49,503 nt of DNA, from assembly GCA_947629745.1 (NCBI GenBank), contig CANREZ010000006.1, positions 1 through 49,503 of the forward strand, given 5' to 3'. Below, piece by piece: positions 1 to 12,573 of the stretch. Under the pieces are notes generated by a model that saw nothing but the letters and a program-made list of their open reading frames with translations, had not been told where the DNA came from and made no database searches. Position numbers and translations under genes: made by a program. Each line of letters begins with the position of its first letter. Positions within the stretch are counted from its first letter, which is position 1. Source of the DNA: an uncultured Clostridia bacterium (lineage in GTDB: Bacteria > Bacillota > Clostridia > Christensenellales > UBA1242).

Positions 1-292
1 CACGCAAAATGCGTACGCACATGGAGTGGAATGTGCTAATCCAGATACGTGGCGCAATATCTACTCCTAGCATATTTGTGATACGCTCGCGCATCTCGTT
101 AGTTGCTTTGTTAGTAAAAGTAATAGCAAGGATCCTCGATGGGTCGCACTCAAGGTCCCCAATAATATGACAGATCCTATATGTGAGTAATCTCGTCTTG
201 CCACTACCAGCGCCGGCAGTAACAAGCACAGCACCATTAGTATCCAGTGTTGGAGATAATTGTTCGGCATTTAGCATGGATAGATCTATCAT
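1..292 (-). CDS. UvrD/PcrA-like superfamily 1 DNA helicase, N-terminal part (runs off the window's left edge)
   Basis: Reverse-strand translation MIDLSMLNAEQLSPTLDTNGAVLVTAGAGSGKTRLLTYRI...ILAITFTNKATNEMRERI...WISTFHSMCVRIL: Walker A AGAGSGKT and TFTNKA motif Ia. AGGAG lies upstream of the ATG at 292; an in-frame ATG at 328 is an alternative start. Not in the ORF track because it is truncated. Confidence 0.88.
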   Translation of the reverse strand, partial: MIDLSMLNAEQLSPTLDTNGAVLVTAGAGSGKTRLLTYRICHIIGDLECDPSRILAITFTNKATNEMRERITNMLGVDIAPRIWISTFHSMCVRILR

Positions 293-511
293 ACATTCTC
301 CTAAAATTCTAGCACCTTCATGTGCCATAATTAATCACTATAATTATATCACAAAGGCATCTCTAACTCATAGCACAAATATCAATAATTTGAAAGTTTG
401 TGATACTAACAATATCCGTCTTGTTGATCACAACATTATCATGACTTTGCTCTGAATACAGCCGCATTTGCTAAGCATAAAATCTATTGAATAACCCATT
501 TTGCAATAAAA

Positions 512-534
512 AAAGTACCAATGATTGGTACTTT
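512..534 (-). terminator. Rho-independent terminator after rpsU
   Basis: Inverted repeat aaagtaccaatgattggtacttt, followed on the minus strand by a T-rich tract. Confidence 0.75.
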
Positions 535-537
535 GTC

Positions 538-720
538 TTACTTTTGTTTGCGGCTACGCTTGATAGCATTCTTCTGCTTCTTCTTGCGCTTCACACTTGG
601 CTTCTCATACTCTTCATGCTTACGAAGGTCACCAATAATGCCGTCTTTCTGGCACTTACGCTTGAAACGCTTTATAGCACTCTCGATTGGCTCGGTCTCG
701 CCAACTTTGATTGTAGACAT
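538..720 (-). CDS. rpsU: 30S ribosomal protein S21
   Basis: MSTIKVGETEPIESAIKRFKRKCQKDGIIGDLRKHEEYEKPSVKRKKK...: typical S21. Confidence 0.95.
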   Translation of the reverse strand: MSTIKVGETEPIESAIKRFKRKCQKDGIIGDLRKHEEYEKPSVKRKKKQKNAIKRSRKQK

Positions 721-802
721 CTTTTCTCACCCACTTATCTAAAAATTTCTGTTTATATTATATTTATATTATTTTATATGTCAAGTATTTTTACAAAAAT
801 TC

Positions 803-1135
803 CTAAAAATCAAGTTTTTTGCCGCCAAGGAAATGAATATGTATGTGAGGCACAGTTTGTCCGGCGTTCTCTCCTTGGTTGATAATCACCCTGTATCCTG
901 CATCCAATTTGAAGTCCTTTGCATGCTTACTCATATAACTTAGAATATGCGCAATATCCTGCATGCCAGCTTCATCTAGTTCAGATAAATACTTGTGATG
1001 ATCCTTTACAATCGCAAGCAGATGAATTGGTGCTTGTGGATTTAGGTCACGGATTACGAAAAACACGTCATCTTCGTACAATTTCTCACTATTTATCACT
1101 CCATCTCTTATCTTACAAAATATACAATTATCCAT
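803..1135 (-). CDS. hinT: HIT family protein (HinT-like)
   Basis: MDNCIFCKIRDG... with C-terminal HIHIHFLGGKKL histidine triad. Confidence 0.93.
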   Translation of the reverse strand: MDNCIFCKIRDGVINSEKLYEDDVFFVIRDLNPQAPIHLLAIVKDHHKYLSELDEAGMQDIAHILSYMSKHAKDFKLDAGYRVIINQGENAGQTVPHIHIHFLGGKKLDF

Positions 1136-2393
1136 TTATTATCTCTCCTTTTACTCCACCGTTAAATATTTTGCCTAATTTTACCTTGCCTGTCCCTGTA
1201 TGACTACCTAGCACATACACCTTGATATAATTTGGCGTATAACCTGTAGTGTACTCGCCTTCCATATCCTCGAAGACTACACTATATGTCTTGCCACGTT
1301 TGGATTTTAAATATTTCCTTTGTAATTTATCTCGGACTACTTCCAATCTCTTCACTCTATCATGCTTTATGTTATTTGGAAGATCCTGCAACTTAGCTGC
1401 CACCGTTCCAGATTTTTTGCTATACGGGAATATATGTATGTAGCCAAATTTTGCACGCTTACACACTCTAATAGTATCACGGAATTCTTTCTCAGTCTCC
1501 ATATTGTATCCCACTATCACATCAGTAGTTATGTTACAATCTGGGAAATACTTGCGGATTAGCTTCACTTTATCTAGATATTCACCTGACGTATAGTGCC
1601 TATTCATGCGGGCAAGCACGCTATCTGAGCCACTCTGCATGGATAGGTGGAAGTGTGGGCAGAAATTAGTAGCACTCGCTACTTTTGCTAAATTTTCCTC
1701 CGTAATAACGCCTACTTCTAGGCTGCTGATGCGAATTCTACATGGCAAATCACGCAGTGCATATATTAGGTCAAATAAGTTCCTATCCCCGTCCTTAAAG
1801 CTCGATGTATCAATGCCGGTGATAACAATCTCTGGAAACGACCTAGATAAATTCGCTGCCTCTAGTATGCATTTTTCAAAATTCCTACTCCTGCTCCTAC
1901 CCCTTACATATGGGATGATACAGTAATTGCAAAAATTGTTGCACCCATCCTGAATCTTCATATAGGCACGAGTTTTCTCTATCAATGGATTTTCTAGATC
2001 CTCATACACAGTAGGTGTAGTCATATCTGGGCTGATGCCATCTAGCATGGACACGATAGTGTCTTTGTGCGCAGCACCGCCAACTGCTATGACATTTGGT
2101 TTAGCCCTAAATTGCTCAGGATCATGCCCACTAGCGCATCCTACAACTACTATCTTTGCATTAGGATTTAGGGATAATACCTTGGATATCTCCTGTCTAC
2201 TCTTCTTCTCACTCTCATTAGTTACGGCACAGGAATTGATCACGAAGTAGTCAGGTTTCTCATCTTTCCCAACTATCCTATATCCAGCATCTTTGCATAG
2301 GGATGCCATACACTCATTCTCGTATTTATTTACCTTGCAACCAAGGTTTATGAAACACACACTCTTACTCATCCTACACCTGCCCATATGCAA
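1128..2393 (-). CDS. mtaB: tRNA (N6-threonylcarbamoyladenosine-C2)-methylthiotransferase MtaB-like radical SAM enzyme
   Basis: LGCKVNKYE N-terminus, CNNFCNYCIIPYVRGRSRSR radical SAM cysteine motif, C-terminal TRAM-like domain. Start probably MSKSVCF. Confidence 0.9.
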   Translation of the reverse strand: MHMGRCRMSKSVCFINLGCKVNKYENECMASLCKDAGYRIVGKDEKPDYFVINSCAVTNESEKKSRQEISKVLSLNPNAKIVVVGCASGHDPEQFRAKPNVIAVGGAAHKDTIVSMLDGISPDMTTPTVYEDLENPLIEKTRAYMKIQDGCNNFCNYCIIPYVRGRSRSRNFEKCILEAANLSRSFPEIVITGIDTSSFKDGDRNLFDLIYALRDLPCRIRISSLEVGVITEENLAKVASATNFCPHFHLSMQSGSDSVLARMNRHYTSGEYLDKVKLIRKYFPDCNITTDVIVGYNMETEKEFRDTIRVCKRAKFGYIHIFPYSKKSGTVAAKLQDLPNNIKHDRVKRLEVVRDKLQRKYLKSKRGKTYSVVFEDMEGEYTTGYTPNYIKVYVLGSHTGTGKVKLGKIFNGGVKGEIING

Positions 2394-3081
2394 TCAGTAT
2401 TTTTGTTGCCATCACTATGCTAGCAGTATCTGCTCGGAGGATTCTTTTGCCCAGTGTGACACTGGTGGCACTACCCATTATAAGTGCATCTTCATGGCTA
2501 TCAAATCCACCCTCTGGCCCTATGACAAAAGCTATATTTGGGTTATCTATATTTACCACATTTATGCCTAAATTCTGAGATTCTTTCGTGTTTGCAAAGT
2601 ACACCGCGTCATAACCGCTAAATTCCTCTACTGCTGACTCTAGGCTCATCACATCATGCACAATCATTGCACGAGACCTGCCACACTGTTTGGTCGCCTG
2701 ATCAGATATTGCCTGCAATCTATCCCGCTTCGTGCCTTTGTCCTTCACAACAGTGCGAGTGGTAGTGATTGGCACAAAATCGCTGACGCCTAGTTCAGTC
2801 AATTTCTGTATAAGATAATTCATATGGTCGCCCTTAATAAGTGCGCAGTATGCAGTAAGTCTCATAGGAAGATCGGCTGAATTAGTAATCTGCTCTAATA
2901 CGCGCAGTGTGCAACTGTCAGGTGTGATACTAGCTACTTCGCTAATATAGTCATATCCGTCACGTGCATTTAGAATTACCCTATCACCTACGTGCAATCT
3001 AAGCACTCTCGATAAGTGGGCAAATTCCTGACCTTTAAGGGTTACGACGCTATCTATCTTGTCAACTAAAAATCTCTTCAT
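2374..3081 (-). CDS. rsmE: 16S rRNA m3U1498 methyltransferase, RsmE family
   Basis: MKRFLVDKI...HLSRVLRLHVGD..., FVIGPEGGFDSHEDAL, LGKRILRADTA motifs. Confidence 0.92.
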   Translation of the reverse strand: MKRFLVDKIDSVVTLKGQEFAHLSRVLRLHVGDRVILNARDGYDYISEVASITPDSCTLRVLEQITNSADLPMRLTAYCALIKGDHMNYLIQKLTELGVSDFVPITTTRTVVKDKGTKRDRLQAISDQATKQCGRSRAMIVHDVMSLESAVEEFSGYDAVYFANTKESQNLGINVVNIDNPNIAFVIGPEGGFDSHEDALIMGSATSVTLGKRILRADTASIVMATKILIAYGQV

Positions 3082-3110
3082 ACAAGGATTATATCACATA
3101 GATACAAAAT

Positions 3111-3136
3111 AAAAAAGCAGATAATTCTGCTTTTTT
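3111..3136 (-). terminator. Rho-independent terminator after dnaJ
   Basis: aaaaaagcagataattctgctttttt hairpin between the dnaJ stop (3143) and rsmE start (3081). Confidence 0.8.
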
Positions 3137-3142
3137 ATACAA

Positions 3143-4267
3143 TTATTTATCTAGGTTTGACATATCCTTTTTGTAAGACTTGTACCTTGCAAAATTGTTC
3201 TCACCCATGGTGTCACGCAATTTCTTGAGTAGATCTTTGTCAGAACGCGTGAGTGACTTTGGTGCCTCAGATATGAGAGTGACTATCAGATTGCCATAAG
3301 TGTCACGATTTAGGTATTTCACACCCTTGCCCTTAAGCTTCACTGTGGTATTAGACTGAGTGTTCTCTGGGATATCTATTGTCGTCTTGCCACGGGCTAG
3401 TGGGATCTCCACTTTGCCACCAAGCAGCAGTGTGTAGAATGGTACATACAGTCGCATCACAAGGTCATATCCATCACGAGTGAGGATCTTGTGTGGAGCG
3501 ACTTTCACACTAATCTGCAAGTCTCCGTTTGCCCCACCTCGCACACCAGCGTTGCCATTGCCACGCATTGTGATTGTCTGGCCATCGTCAATACCAGCTG
3601 GCACATCGAGATTGATAGTAGCAGTCACTTTCTTGTAACCATTGCCATTACAATGTTCGCACTTGGTCTTAATCTTCTTGCCCGTGCCGTTACAAGACTT
3701 GCATATACCGGTCCTAGTGAGCCTACCAAATATAGTACTCTCGGTGTATCTCACCTGTCCTTGGCCGTTGCACTCAGGACAAGTAGTATATGCAGTCCCG
3801 TCCTTTGCCCCCGTGCCTTTGCAGTGCGAGCAATTTTCAACCCTATTGATATTAAAAGTCTTTTTGCAACCAAATACTGCTTCCTCGAACGATAGATTGA
3901 GTGTCACTGCGATGTCTTCACCACGATAACCGCGGCTAGCAGTGTTGCCACCAAATCCTCCTCCGAAGAAATTGCTCATGATGTCTCCGAAGTCAAATCC
4001 TCCGAATCCATCACCAAATCCTGCACCTCCGCCGAAGCCTTGTGGTCCCGAAGCATTGCCGAATTGGTCGTAATTGGAACGCTTCGTATTATCGGATAAC
4101 ACCTCATATGCTTCGTTAACTTCCTTGAATTTTTCTGCAGCCTCGGCGTTATTAGGATTTAGGTCTGGGTGATATTTCTTGGCTAATTTGCGATATGCAC
4201 TTTTGATCTCATCGCTAGTGGCATTACGCTCAACACCTAGTATCTCATAATAATCCTTATTAGCCAT
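3143..4267 (-). CDS. dnaJ: Chaperone DnaJ
   Basis: J domain with HPD, Gly/Phe-rich region, four CxxCxGxG zinc motifs. Confidence 0.98.
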   Translation of the reverse strand: MANKDYYEILGVERNATSDEIKSAYRKLAKKYHPDLNPNNAEAAEKFKEVNEAYEVLSDNTKRSNYDQFGNASGPQGFGGGAGFGDGFGGFDFGDIMSNFFGGGFGGNTASRGYRGEDIAVTLNLSFEEAVFGCKKTFNINRVENCSHCKGTGAKDGTAYTTCPECNGQGQVRYTESTIFGRLTRTGICKSCNGTGKKIKTKCEHCNGNGYKKVTATINLDVPAGIDDGQTITMRGNGNAGVRGGANGDLQISVKVAPHKILTRDGYDLVMRLYVPFYTLLLGGKVEIPLARGKTTIDIPENTQSNTTVKLKGKGVKYLNRDTYGNLIVTLISEAPKSLTRSDKDLLKKLRDTMGENNFARYKSYKKDMSNLDK

Positions 4268-4279
4268 ATCTACTCCCTA

Positions 4280-6666
<2,387 letters not shown>

Positions 6667-6675
6667 AATACCTCC

Positions 6676-7737
6676 TTACTTATCCATTGATTTTAACTCA
6701 TCTACGATGAATTTTAGAGCGCCGGCAATCTTTGGATAATCCATGCGCTCCGGACCTAGTACTCCAATGGATGTGACTACGCCCGAGCCAAGTGTGTAAT
6801 TGGCCTTGACTATCGAGTATGACTGCAGATCTTCACTGGTATTCTCCTCACCAATTGTGATCACTACATCGTTTGTAGAGTTCTCATCAATTGAGCGGAC
6901 AATCTCCTTGATATTATCTGCATTATCCACGATATCTAGGAATTTCTTTGCCTCGTCATAATCCTGATACATAGGTGATTTTAGCAACTTTTGCGTGCTG
7001 ACTGACTTTGCTACATCATCTGCTCCATCGACAAACTTTCGCAAAACATCAGTCACGGCCATGAATAATTCCTCATAGTACTGGATCCTGCTCGATGCTA
7101 CCTTCACAAACTCGTCAAAGTGGTCGAGTATGTCTCCAATCTTCCTATTACATAGGCTATTGGTTAGAAACTTGCTAGCGTCCTTGCAATTATCCTCACT
7201 GATATTCTTTGGCAAATCAAACGTGTTATTGAGGATGCCTGCACTGGTCTGTATCAGTAGTAACCCTTGCCCAGTAATTAGTGGAATGATATTCACCGCC
7301 TGCACAACCAATTCGTGAAGTCCCTCCATCTTGACGAATGTAGGTAGCTCCAACACATCAGATATCTTATCGGCTAGGTCATGTAGTATATCCTTTAGAT
7401 AAGCACTACGTGTGGAGAATTTATCACGAATTGTAGCAATCGTGCGGCTATCAAGTTTAGTCCCATCCATCAGCGAATTGACATAATATCTATACGCCTT
7501 AGCTGTAGGAATTCTGCCACCGGATGTGTGAAGTTGCTTTAGATATCCCATCTCCTCTAGCGCTGCTAGCTCGTTCCTAAGCGTGGCACTAGAAAGTTTC
7601 GAGAAAGCATTCTCCTGCACCCCTCCACTAGTTATAGGACAAGCCTTGTCTATATAACTAGATACGGCGGACAGTAGTATCTCTCTCTTCCTCGGGCTGA
7701 TATTAAACTCCTCTTCCCGCATCAAGCGTCCTCCCAT
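6676..7737 (-). CDS. hrcA: Heat-inducible transcription repressor HrcA
   Basis: SPRKREILLSAVSSYIDKACPITSGGVQE...LSSATLRNELAALEEMGYLKQLHTSGGRIPT; TIGEEN; GVLGPERMDYPK. Confidence 0.96.
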   Translation of the reverse strand: MGGRLMREEEFNISPRKREILLSAVSSYIDKACPITSGGVQENAFSKLSSATLRNELAALEEMGYLKQLHTSGGRIPTAKAYRYYVNSLMDGTKLDSRTIATIRDKFSTRSAYLKDILHDLADKISDVLELPTFVKMEGLHELVVQAVNIIPLITGQGLLLIQTSAGILNNTFDLPKNISEDNCKDASKFLTNSLCNRKIGDILDHFDEFVKVASSRIQYYEELFMAVTDVLRKFVDGADDVAKSVSTQKLLKSPMYQDYDEAKKFLDIVDNADNIKEIVRSIDENSTNDVVITIGEENTSEDLQSYSIVKANYTLGSGVVTSIGVLGPERMDYPKIAGALKFIVDELKSMDK

Positions 7738-7761
7738 TTTAGCACTAAACTTTTTAGTCTG

Positions 7762-7788
7762 TTAGCACTCTCACTCCAAGACTGCTAA
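7762..7788. promoter_or_regulatory. CIRCE operator (HrcA binding site)
   Basis: TTAGCACTC-N9-GACTGCTAA; one mismatch to TTAGCACTC-N9-GAGTGCTAA, directly upstream of hrcA. Confidence 0.93.
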
Positions 7789-7792
7789 CACT

Positions 7793-7821
7793 ATTATAGT
7801 ATCTATTATGAACATTATCAA
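7793..7821 (-). promoter_or_regulatory. Sigma-A-type promoter of the hrcA-grpE-dnaK-dnaJ operon
   Basis: Minus strand TTGATA-N17-TATAAT immediately upstream of CIRCE. Confidence 0.8.
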
Positions 7822-7953
7822 GCGTTTGATGCCAAAATTTTAAAAATTTTTAAAAATATTTTATAAATCCAAATTCTTCCCTAAATATAGGAATAATTCT
7901 CTCTATGCATAACACTATACCTGCTACAATAACTAAAATTTTTGCAACAAAAA

Positions 7954-7974
7954 AGGACACTTATTTAGTGTCCT
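7954..7974 (-). terminator. Rho-independent terminator downstream of the RNase J gene
   Basis: aggacacttatttagtgtcct hairpin with a T-tract on the minus strand. Confidence 0.75.
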
Positions 7975-8146
7975 AATTTATTTTAAAGTATAGACTATCT
8001 ATATAATTAACCTATATATCTGCTAATTATTTATGAATCAAAGTATTCATATCTATAAATCTAATTATTTATTGTTAATCAATCTAATTTATGTTCATAG
8101 TCTATTGATTATTGTAGATCTAATCTATATTATTATCTTGCCTAGA

Positions 8147-9982
8147 TTATCTCTCTAAGATGATTGGCATGATAACTGGCTTTCTCTTTATCTTCTTCAT
8201 AAAGTATGAGGATAGAGCCTTCCTAATATTTTGCTTGATTAGACCCCAATCCTGAGTCTTAAAGTTTGCCTGGGATATTGCGGCAATAACTACGTCGCGT
8301 GCTTCCTCCACCTTTTCGTTATCGTCTTTTGCAAAAGTGAATCCGCGGCAGACCATGTCAGGTTTTGCTGCAAGTGCACCGGTTAACTTATTGATGGAGA
8401 CAATGACTACGCATATACCCTCTTCGGATAACTGTATTCTATCCCTTATCACCATGTCGGATACATCGCCAACGCCCAGTCCGTCAACTAGTTTTGCCCC
8501 AAATGGTATCTGGCGAGCGACTTTCATAGAATTCTTAGTTAGCTCTACCTGGTCACCTAGTTCTGGTATTATTATATTCCTCTCTTCCATTCCGAGGCTC
8601 ATTGCAAGATTGGCATGTGCCCTAAGGTGTCTATACTCTCCGTGCACTGGCATGAAGAATTTAGGACGAAGGAGACTGTGGACGACTTTTAGCTCATCGC
8701 GATATGCGTGACCTGATACGTGCACGCGTGCGAGTGACTCATATATCACCTCAGCTCCTCTACGATATAGCATATTGATCACGTCATTTATCATCTTCTC
8801 ATTACCAGGTATTGAGGAACTGGAGAATATGATTAGGTCGTTCTTGCCTATCTCCACTTTCTTAAATTCCCCTACTGCCATACGAGCAAGTGCGCTCGCT
8901 GGCTGACCTTGGCTACCGGTTGTGAGAATACATAGCTCACTATCTGGATATTTGTCAATATTATCTATATCTATTAGATTGGACTTGTTGTAGACTAGCT
9001 CTCCTGCCTTGACTGCAGCGTCACAGATATTTAGCATGGAACGGCCCGTAAACGCTACTTTCCTGCCATATTTCTCGCTAATATCAAGGATTTGTTGCAC
9101 ACGGTAGACGTTGGATGCAAAAGTTGTCACGATTATTCTCTTATTCCTATTCTGGCTGAATATTCCATCGAGAGTCACTCCGACATCACGCTCACCCATG
9201 GAGAACCCAAGACGCTCAGCATTCGTGCTATCAGCTGTTAGTAGCAGCACTCCGTCACGAGCAAGTTCCCCCATACGCACGAGGTCCATTGCCTGTCCGT
9301 CAATTGGAGATAAGTCTAGCTTGAAGTCCCCTGTGTGGAAATACACACCAGCAGGAGTGGTGACAGCAAATGCCATTGATCCCGGCATGGAGTGAGTCAC
9401 ATTGAGGAATTCTACTTTGAAGCATCCAGCACGCACTACTTGGTGAGGTTTCACTATCACGGACTTCATCTTGACTCCGCGATGTTCCCTTAGTTTGCTC
9501 TCAATGAGTGCGATAGTAAATTTGCTACCATACACTGGAGCGTTGATATCAGCCAGAACATATGGCAGTGCACCTATATGATCCTCATGACCGTGAGTGA
9601 TGAATATTCCTCGAATCTTATCTTTATTCTCAATAAGGTATGTGATATCTGGTATGACCACATCAACTCCTGGCATATCCTCATCTGGGAATGCTAGACC
9701 GCTATCTATCACTATCATGTCATTGCCATATTCGAGAGTTAGCATATTCTTGCCAATCTCACCGATTCCGCCTAGGAAAGATAGTTTCACAGCACCACGA
9801 TTTACTCTGACATGCGCCTTCCTACTCTCCTCACTTGATACCTTTTGCGCCACATCAGTGTGCTTTGACTTTTTCCTAGCATCACCTTGTGCTGCATTTG
9901 GTTGTTTCTTGTGATTAAACTTTGCCTTTCTTGGTTTCTTTGCCACTTCTTGTGTGGCATTATCTATATTTGTTTCTTTCAT
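8147..9982 (-). CDS. rnj: Ribonuclease J (MBL-fold/beta-CASP)
   Basis: KLSFLGGIGEIGKNMLTLEYGNDMIVIDSGLAFP..., THGHEDHIGALPYVL, HTGDFKLD, VHVSGHAYRDELK, FFMPVHGEYRHL. Confidence 0.95.
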   Translation of the reverse strand: MKETNIDNATQEVAKKPRKAKFNHKKQPNAAQGDARKKSKHTDVAQKVSSEESRKAHVRVNRGAVKLSFLGGIGEIGKNMLTLEYGNDMIVIDSGLAFPDEDMPGVDVVIPDITYLIENKDKIRGIFITHGHEDHIGALPYVLADINAPVYGSKFTIALIESKLREHRGVKMKSVIVKPHQVVRAGCFKVEFLNVTHSMPGSMAFAVTTPAGVYFHTGDFKLDLSPIDGQAMDLVRMGELARDGVLLLTADSTNAERLGFSMGERDVGVTLDGIFSQNRNKRIIVTTFASNVYRVQQILDISEKYGRKVAFTGRSMLNICDAAVKAGELVYNKSNLIDIDNIDKYPDSELCILTTGSQGQPASALARMAVGEFKKVEIGKNDLIIFSSSSIPGNEKMINDVINMLYRRGAEVIYESLARVHVSGHAYRDELKVVHSLLRPKFFMPVHGEYRHLRAHANLAMSLGMEERNIIIPELGDQVELTKNSMKVARQIPFGAKLVDGLGVGDVSDMVIRDRIQLSEEGICVVIVSINKLTGALAAKPDMVCRGFTFAKDDNEKVEEARDVVIAAISQANFKTQDWGLIKQNIRKALSSYFMKKIKRKPVIMPIILER

Positions 9983-10039
9983 AAAAAATATTTACTCCTT
10001 ATCTTACAATAGGGGGTAAATATGCAATCTTTGCTAAAA

Positions 10040-10981
10040 TTATAATGTATATCTTGACTTTCGTGCAGAATCCGACGCTTCCTTGCGCTTTGGACTTATC
10101 ACAAAACTATCTTCCACATAGAATCTCATTCCGTGGCTAGAAAAGTACATGACACTACCAAAAATAGTATTTAGTAGGAGTGTACTAGGTATAGTGATAA
10201 CAAGACACGATCCGGCGGTAAACAAGCACGCGAATACGTTCACTGCAATGAGTGTGAGATTGAGGGCAAATGCACAGGATAGTGTGCGCCAAAATCTCCT
10301 GCCTACCGCGACCAATCCATACTTTAACGCCTTGAATACGCCACAATCGTGCACGCACATAGCAGGCTCCCAACCACAAAGGATAGTTAGCCTAATCGAC
10401 CAAAGTACAGATATTGTCAAAAATATTATAAAAGGTGCAAATATTGCATATAAGTCACCTAATGTAAACAACTTGATGCATAATGATAACACATAAACGG
10501 TGAGAATGTCAATCGGAAATGCAATTATAATCTTAACAAGTCCAAGGATTATCCCCCGTGGGAACATCTTAGCAAGAGATACTCTGTACTTTGACTTATA
10601 TCCACTTGACATATAATTGTATAGATTGTCCGACATGGATAGCACATATATTGCACCCAGTATGTATCTAGCAAGTACTATGATTATAGCGAATACTACA
10701 AGGTACCAAATAAGTGTCGGGTCAGTTGCAATTGCGATTGTGTCATGGAAAATTTTCACAAGTGATGTGCCAAGAGTGCCATTCTCCCACATGACAAATA
10801 GACTAGTTGCGATGCTGATAAGGGATGAGAATATCCCATAATCATTCATGCGCCTGATAATCGGCAGCACTATTAGCGCGGATAGGCCAAATATCAGAAT
10901 TGACACTATCATATATAGTAAAGTCTTCCAAATATTATTCGCGTTCGAGAAAAATAGTCGGAAAGTATTCTTGTACATCAT
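10040..10981 (-). CDS. Multi-pass integral membrane protein of unknown function
   Basis: Start placed at MMYKNTF (10981), preceded by GGAG; several hydrophobic segments. The upstream ATG at 11122 would overlap the terminator. Confidence 0.75.
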   Translation of the reverse strand: MMYKNTFRLFFSNANNIWKTLLYMIVSILIFGLSALIVLPIIRRMNDYGIFSSLISIATSLFVMWENGTLGTSLVKIFHDTIAIATDPTLIWYLVVFAIIIVLARYILGAIYVLSMSDNLYNYMSSGYKSKYRVSLAKMFPRGIILGLVKIIIAFPIDILTVYVLSLCIKLFTLGDLYAIFAPFIIFLTISVLWSIRLTILCGWEPAMCVHDCGVFKALKYGLVAVGRRFWRTLSCAFALNLTLIAVNVFACLFTAGSCLVITIPSTLLLNTIFGSVMYFSSHGMRFYVEDSFVISPKRKEASDSARKSRYTL

Positions 10982-11005
10982 ATATATTTCTCCAAAATAT
11001 ATACA

Positions 11006-11034
11006 ATTATAATAGAAATTATACACTTTGACAA
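11006..11034 (-). promoter_or_regulatory. Sigma-A-type promoter for the 10040-10981 membrane protein gene
   Basis: Minus strand TTGTCA-N17-TATAAT; separates this gene from the phage cassette transcript. Confidence 0.65.
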
Positions 11035-11060
11035 TCAATTTAGGAAAATTAGTGTGGATA

Positions 11061-11089
11061 AATAAAAAAGGTTGGGGTCTCCCCCAACC
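11061..11089 (-). terminator. Strong intrinsic terminator ending the phage-derived cassette
   Basis: Minus strand GGTTGGGG-GAGA-CCCCAACC-TTTTTTATT: perfect 8-bp stem, GNRA loop, U-tract. Confidence 0.9.
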
Positions 11090-11174
11090 ATATATTTTGT
11101 AGCACACGGCAAAATTTTGCATCCTAAATGCTCAAAAATTGTGATTAACTAATTAGAAAAATGTCAATCTAATT

Positions 11175-11396
11175 TTACACTAAGATATTGCCCTCGGTGC
11201 TATCTATATCTTCTTTTGGCTCTTCGGTCTTAATGAGTACACCTAGCACCACTAGTATGCCGCAGAATGCTGTGACAATGCTTCGTGCTATGTCACTCTC
11301 AAACCTAATGCCAAAACTCTCACAAATTGTCTGGATGAATAGTATAATCGCGCCAGCAAGACTGATCCAGAATCCATACTGTCTAATCTTCTTCAC
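11175..11396 (-). CDS. Phage-type holin-like small membrane protein
   Basis: MKKIRQYGFWISLAGAIILFIQTICESFGIRF...VTAFCGILVVLGVLI: two TM segments, phage holin-like. Confidence 0.7.
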   Translation of the reverse strand: MKKIRQYGFWISLAGAIILFIQTICESFGIRFESDIARSIVTAFCGILVVLGVLIKTEEPKEDIDSTEGNILV

Positions 11397-11610
11397 TTGT
11401 CATCCTCCCATCAAATATTGTATCTTTGATATCTTCCACATCGGCCTTGATGGATTCAACTACCTTTAGCGAATCACCTAGGCTCGATATGGTCATCTGA
11501 TATTTCTTCTCACGAGTACGGCTATCGCGTAACACGTATATGAGTAGCACGCAGAATAATACCGCCCAAAGTCCGTTATTTAGTGCTAAATTGAATATAT
11601 CTTGCCACAT
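11383..11610 (-). CDS. BhlA/UviB-like holin
   Basis: MWQDIFNLALNNGLWAVLFCVLLIYVLRDSRTREKKYQ...VVESIKADVEDIKDTI: single N-terminal TM followed by a coiled-coil, BhlA/UviB-family pattern. Confidence 0.75.
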   Translation of the reverse strand: MWQDIFNLALNNGLWAVLFCVLLIYVLRDSRTREKKYQMTISSLGDSLKVVESIKADVEDIKDTIFDGRMTSEED

Positions 11611-12560
11611 TAGTCTAAATACTTTGCCCTAAGAGTAGATATATAAGACTCAGGCAGACTATCCTGCACCTTCTTGCTATTTAGCACATAGTCTATAGTC
11701 TCAGGGTCTAGTCCCTTTAGGTAATTGTCTACTGCAAAGTACACTGCTTCGCGCTTGAATAACTCTAAATTGGTATAACCATTCTTTGTGGCATATTCTA
11801 ATAATTCCTGCGTCTTCTTGTCATCGGCCTCGGCAAACTGACGGGCGAGTTTTGCTACATCAGCCTCGTATTCCTTTTCCTTCTCTCTTATCTCGTTATT
11901 GTACTTAGTCACCTCATCACGGCGTTTGTCTAGCTCACTCTTTAGTGAGGAAATTTTTTGATTTAACTTGTCAGCATATTCTAACTCAAAGTCACTAAGA
12001 GCTTGCTTTCGCTTGCCCTCCAGTGCGTTTAGCTCAAAATTGATTGCATCCATCTCACCGGTTAGTTGCTTGTCTAGTTCTGCGTATTTATCCAGTTTGT
12101 CGCGGTCAAAGGCCTCCATCTTGTTGATCACTATGCTACTACGCGCAAGGCCTCGTTTTAGTGCCTCATCGCTTAGGCTCTGCTTGGCAGATTCCGTGTA
12201 CTGATCGATATTCTTCTTTGACTCTTCATTGCTTGATATCAATTGATTTGCCTTAGCATTGTAGTTATCTGCCTCATCCTTGATATCCTGCTCGATATCT
12301 GCTATACCTGATCTATAATACTGCCCTAGGCTACTTTCGGCCTCACTCTTTATCTCATCATCAGTTTTGTCCTTGAATTCCAGTTCTTCTAAGTCAAGAT
12401 TAGAATCCGGCAAATTTCCGCCTGTAGCATCGCTGGATAGGTCAAATCTATCCTGAATGCTCTTTATCTTATCTTCTAGTTCTTTCTTCTTGTCATCTTT
12501 TGCACTTATCACCGACACTGCTTTGTCTGTGACGTCGTTTGACACATTATATTGATACAC
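11610..12560 (-). CDS. Coiled-coil phage structural or ejection-type protein, unknown function
   Basis: Highly charged alpha-helical sequence; position in the late operon. Confidence 0.5.
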   Translation of the reverse strand: MYQYNVSNDVTDKAVSVISAKDDKKKELEDKIKSIQDRFDLSSDATGGNLPDSNLDLEELEFKDKTDDEIKSEAESSLGQYYRSGIADIEQDIKDEADNYNAKANQLISSNEESKKNIDQYTESAKQSLSDEALKRGLARSSIVINKMEAFDRDKLDKYAELDKQLTGEMDAINFELNALEGKRKQALSDFELEYADKLNQKISSLKSELDKRRDEVTKYNNEIREKEKEYEADVAKLARQFAEADDKKTQELLEYATKNGYTNLELFKREAVYFAVDNYLKGLDPETIDYVLNSKKVQDSLPESYISTLRAKYLD

Positions 12561-12573
12561 CTTATCTTTCCTC

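Noticed and set aside
10040-10981. Multi-pass membrane protein as part of the phage cassette
   Set aside because: Separated by the strong terminator at 11061-11089 and has its own promoter (TTGTCA-N17-TATAAT).
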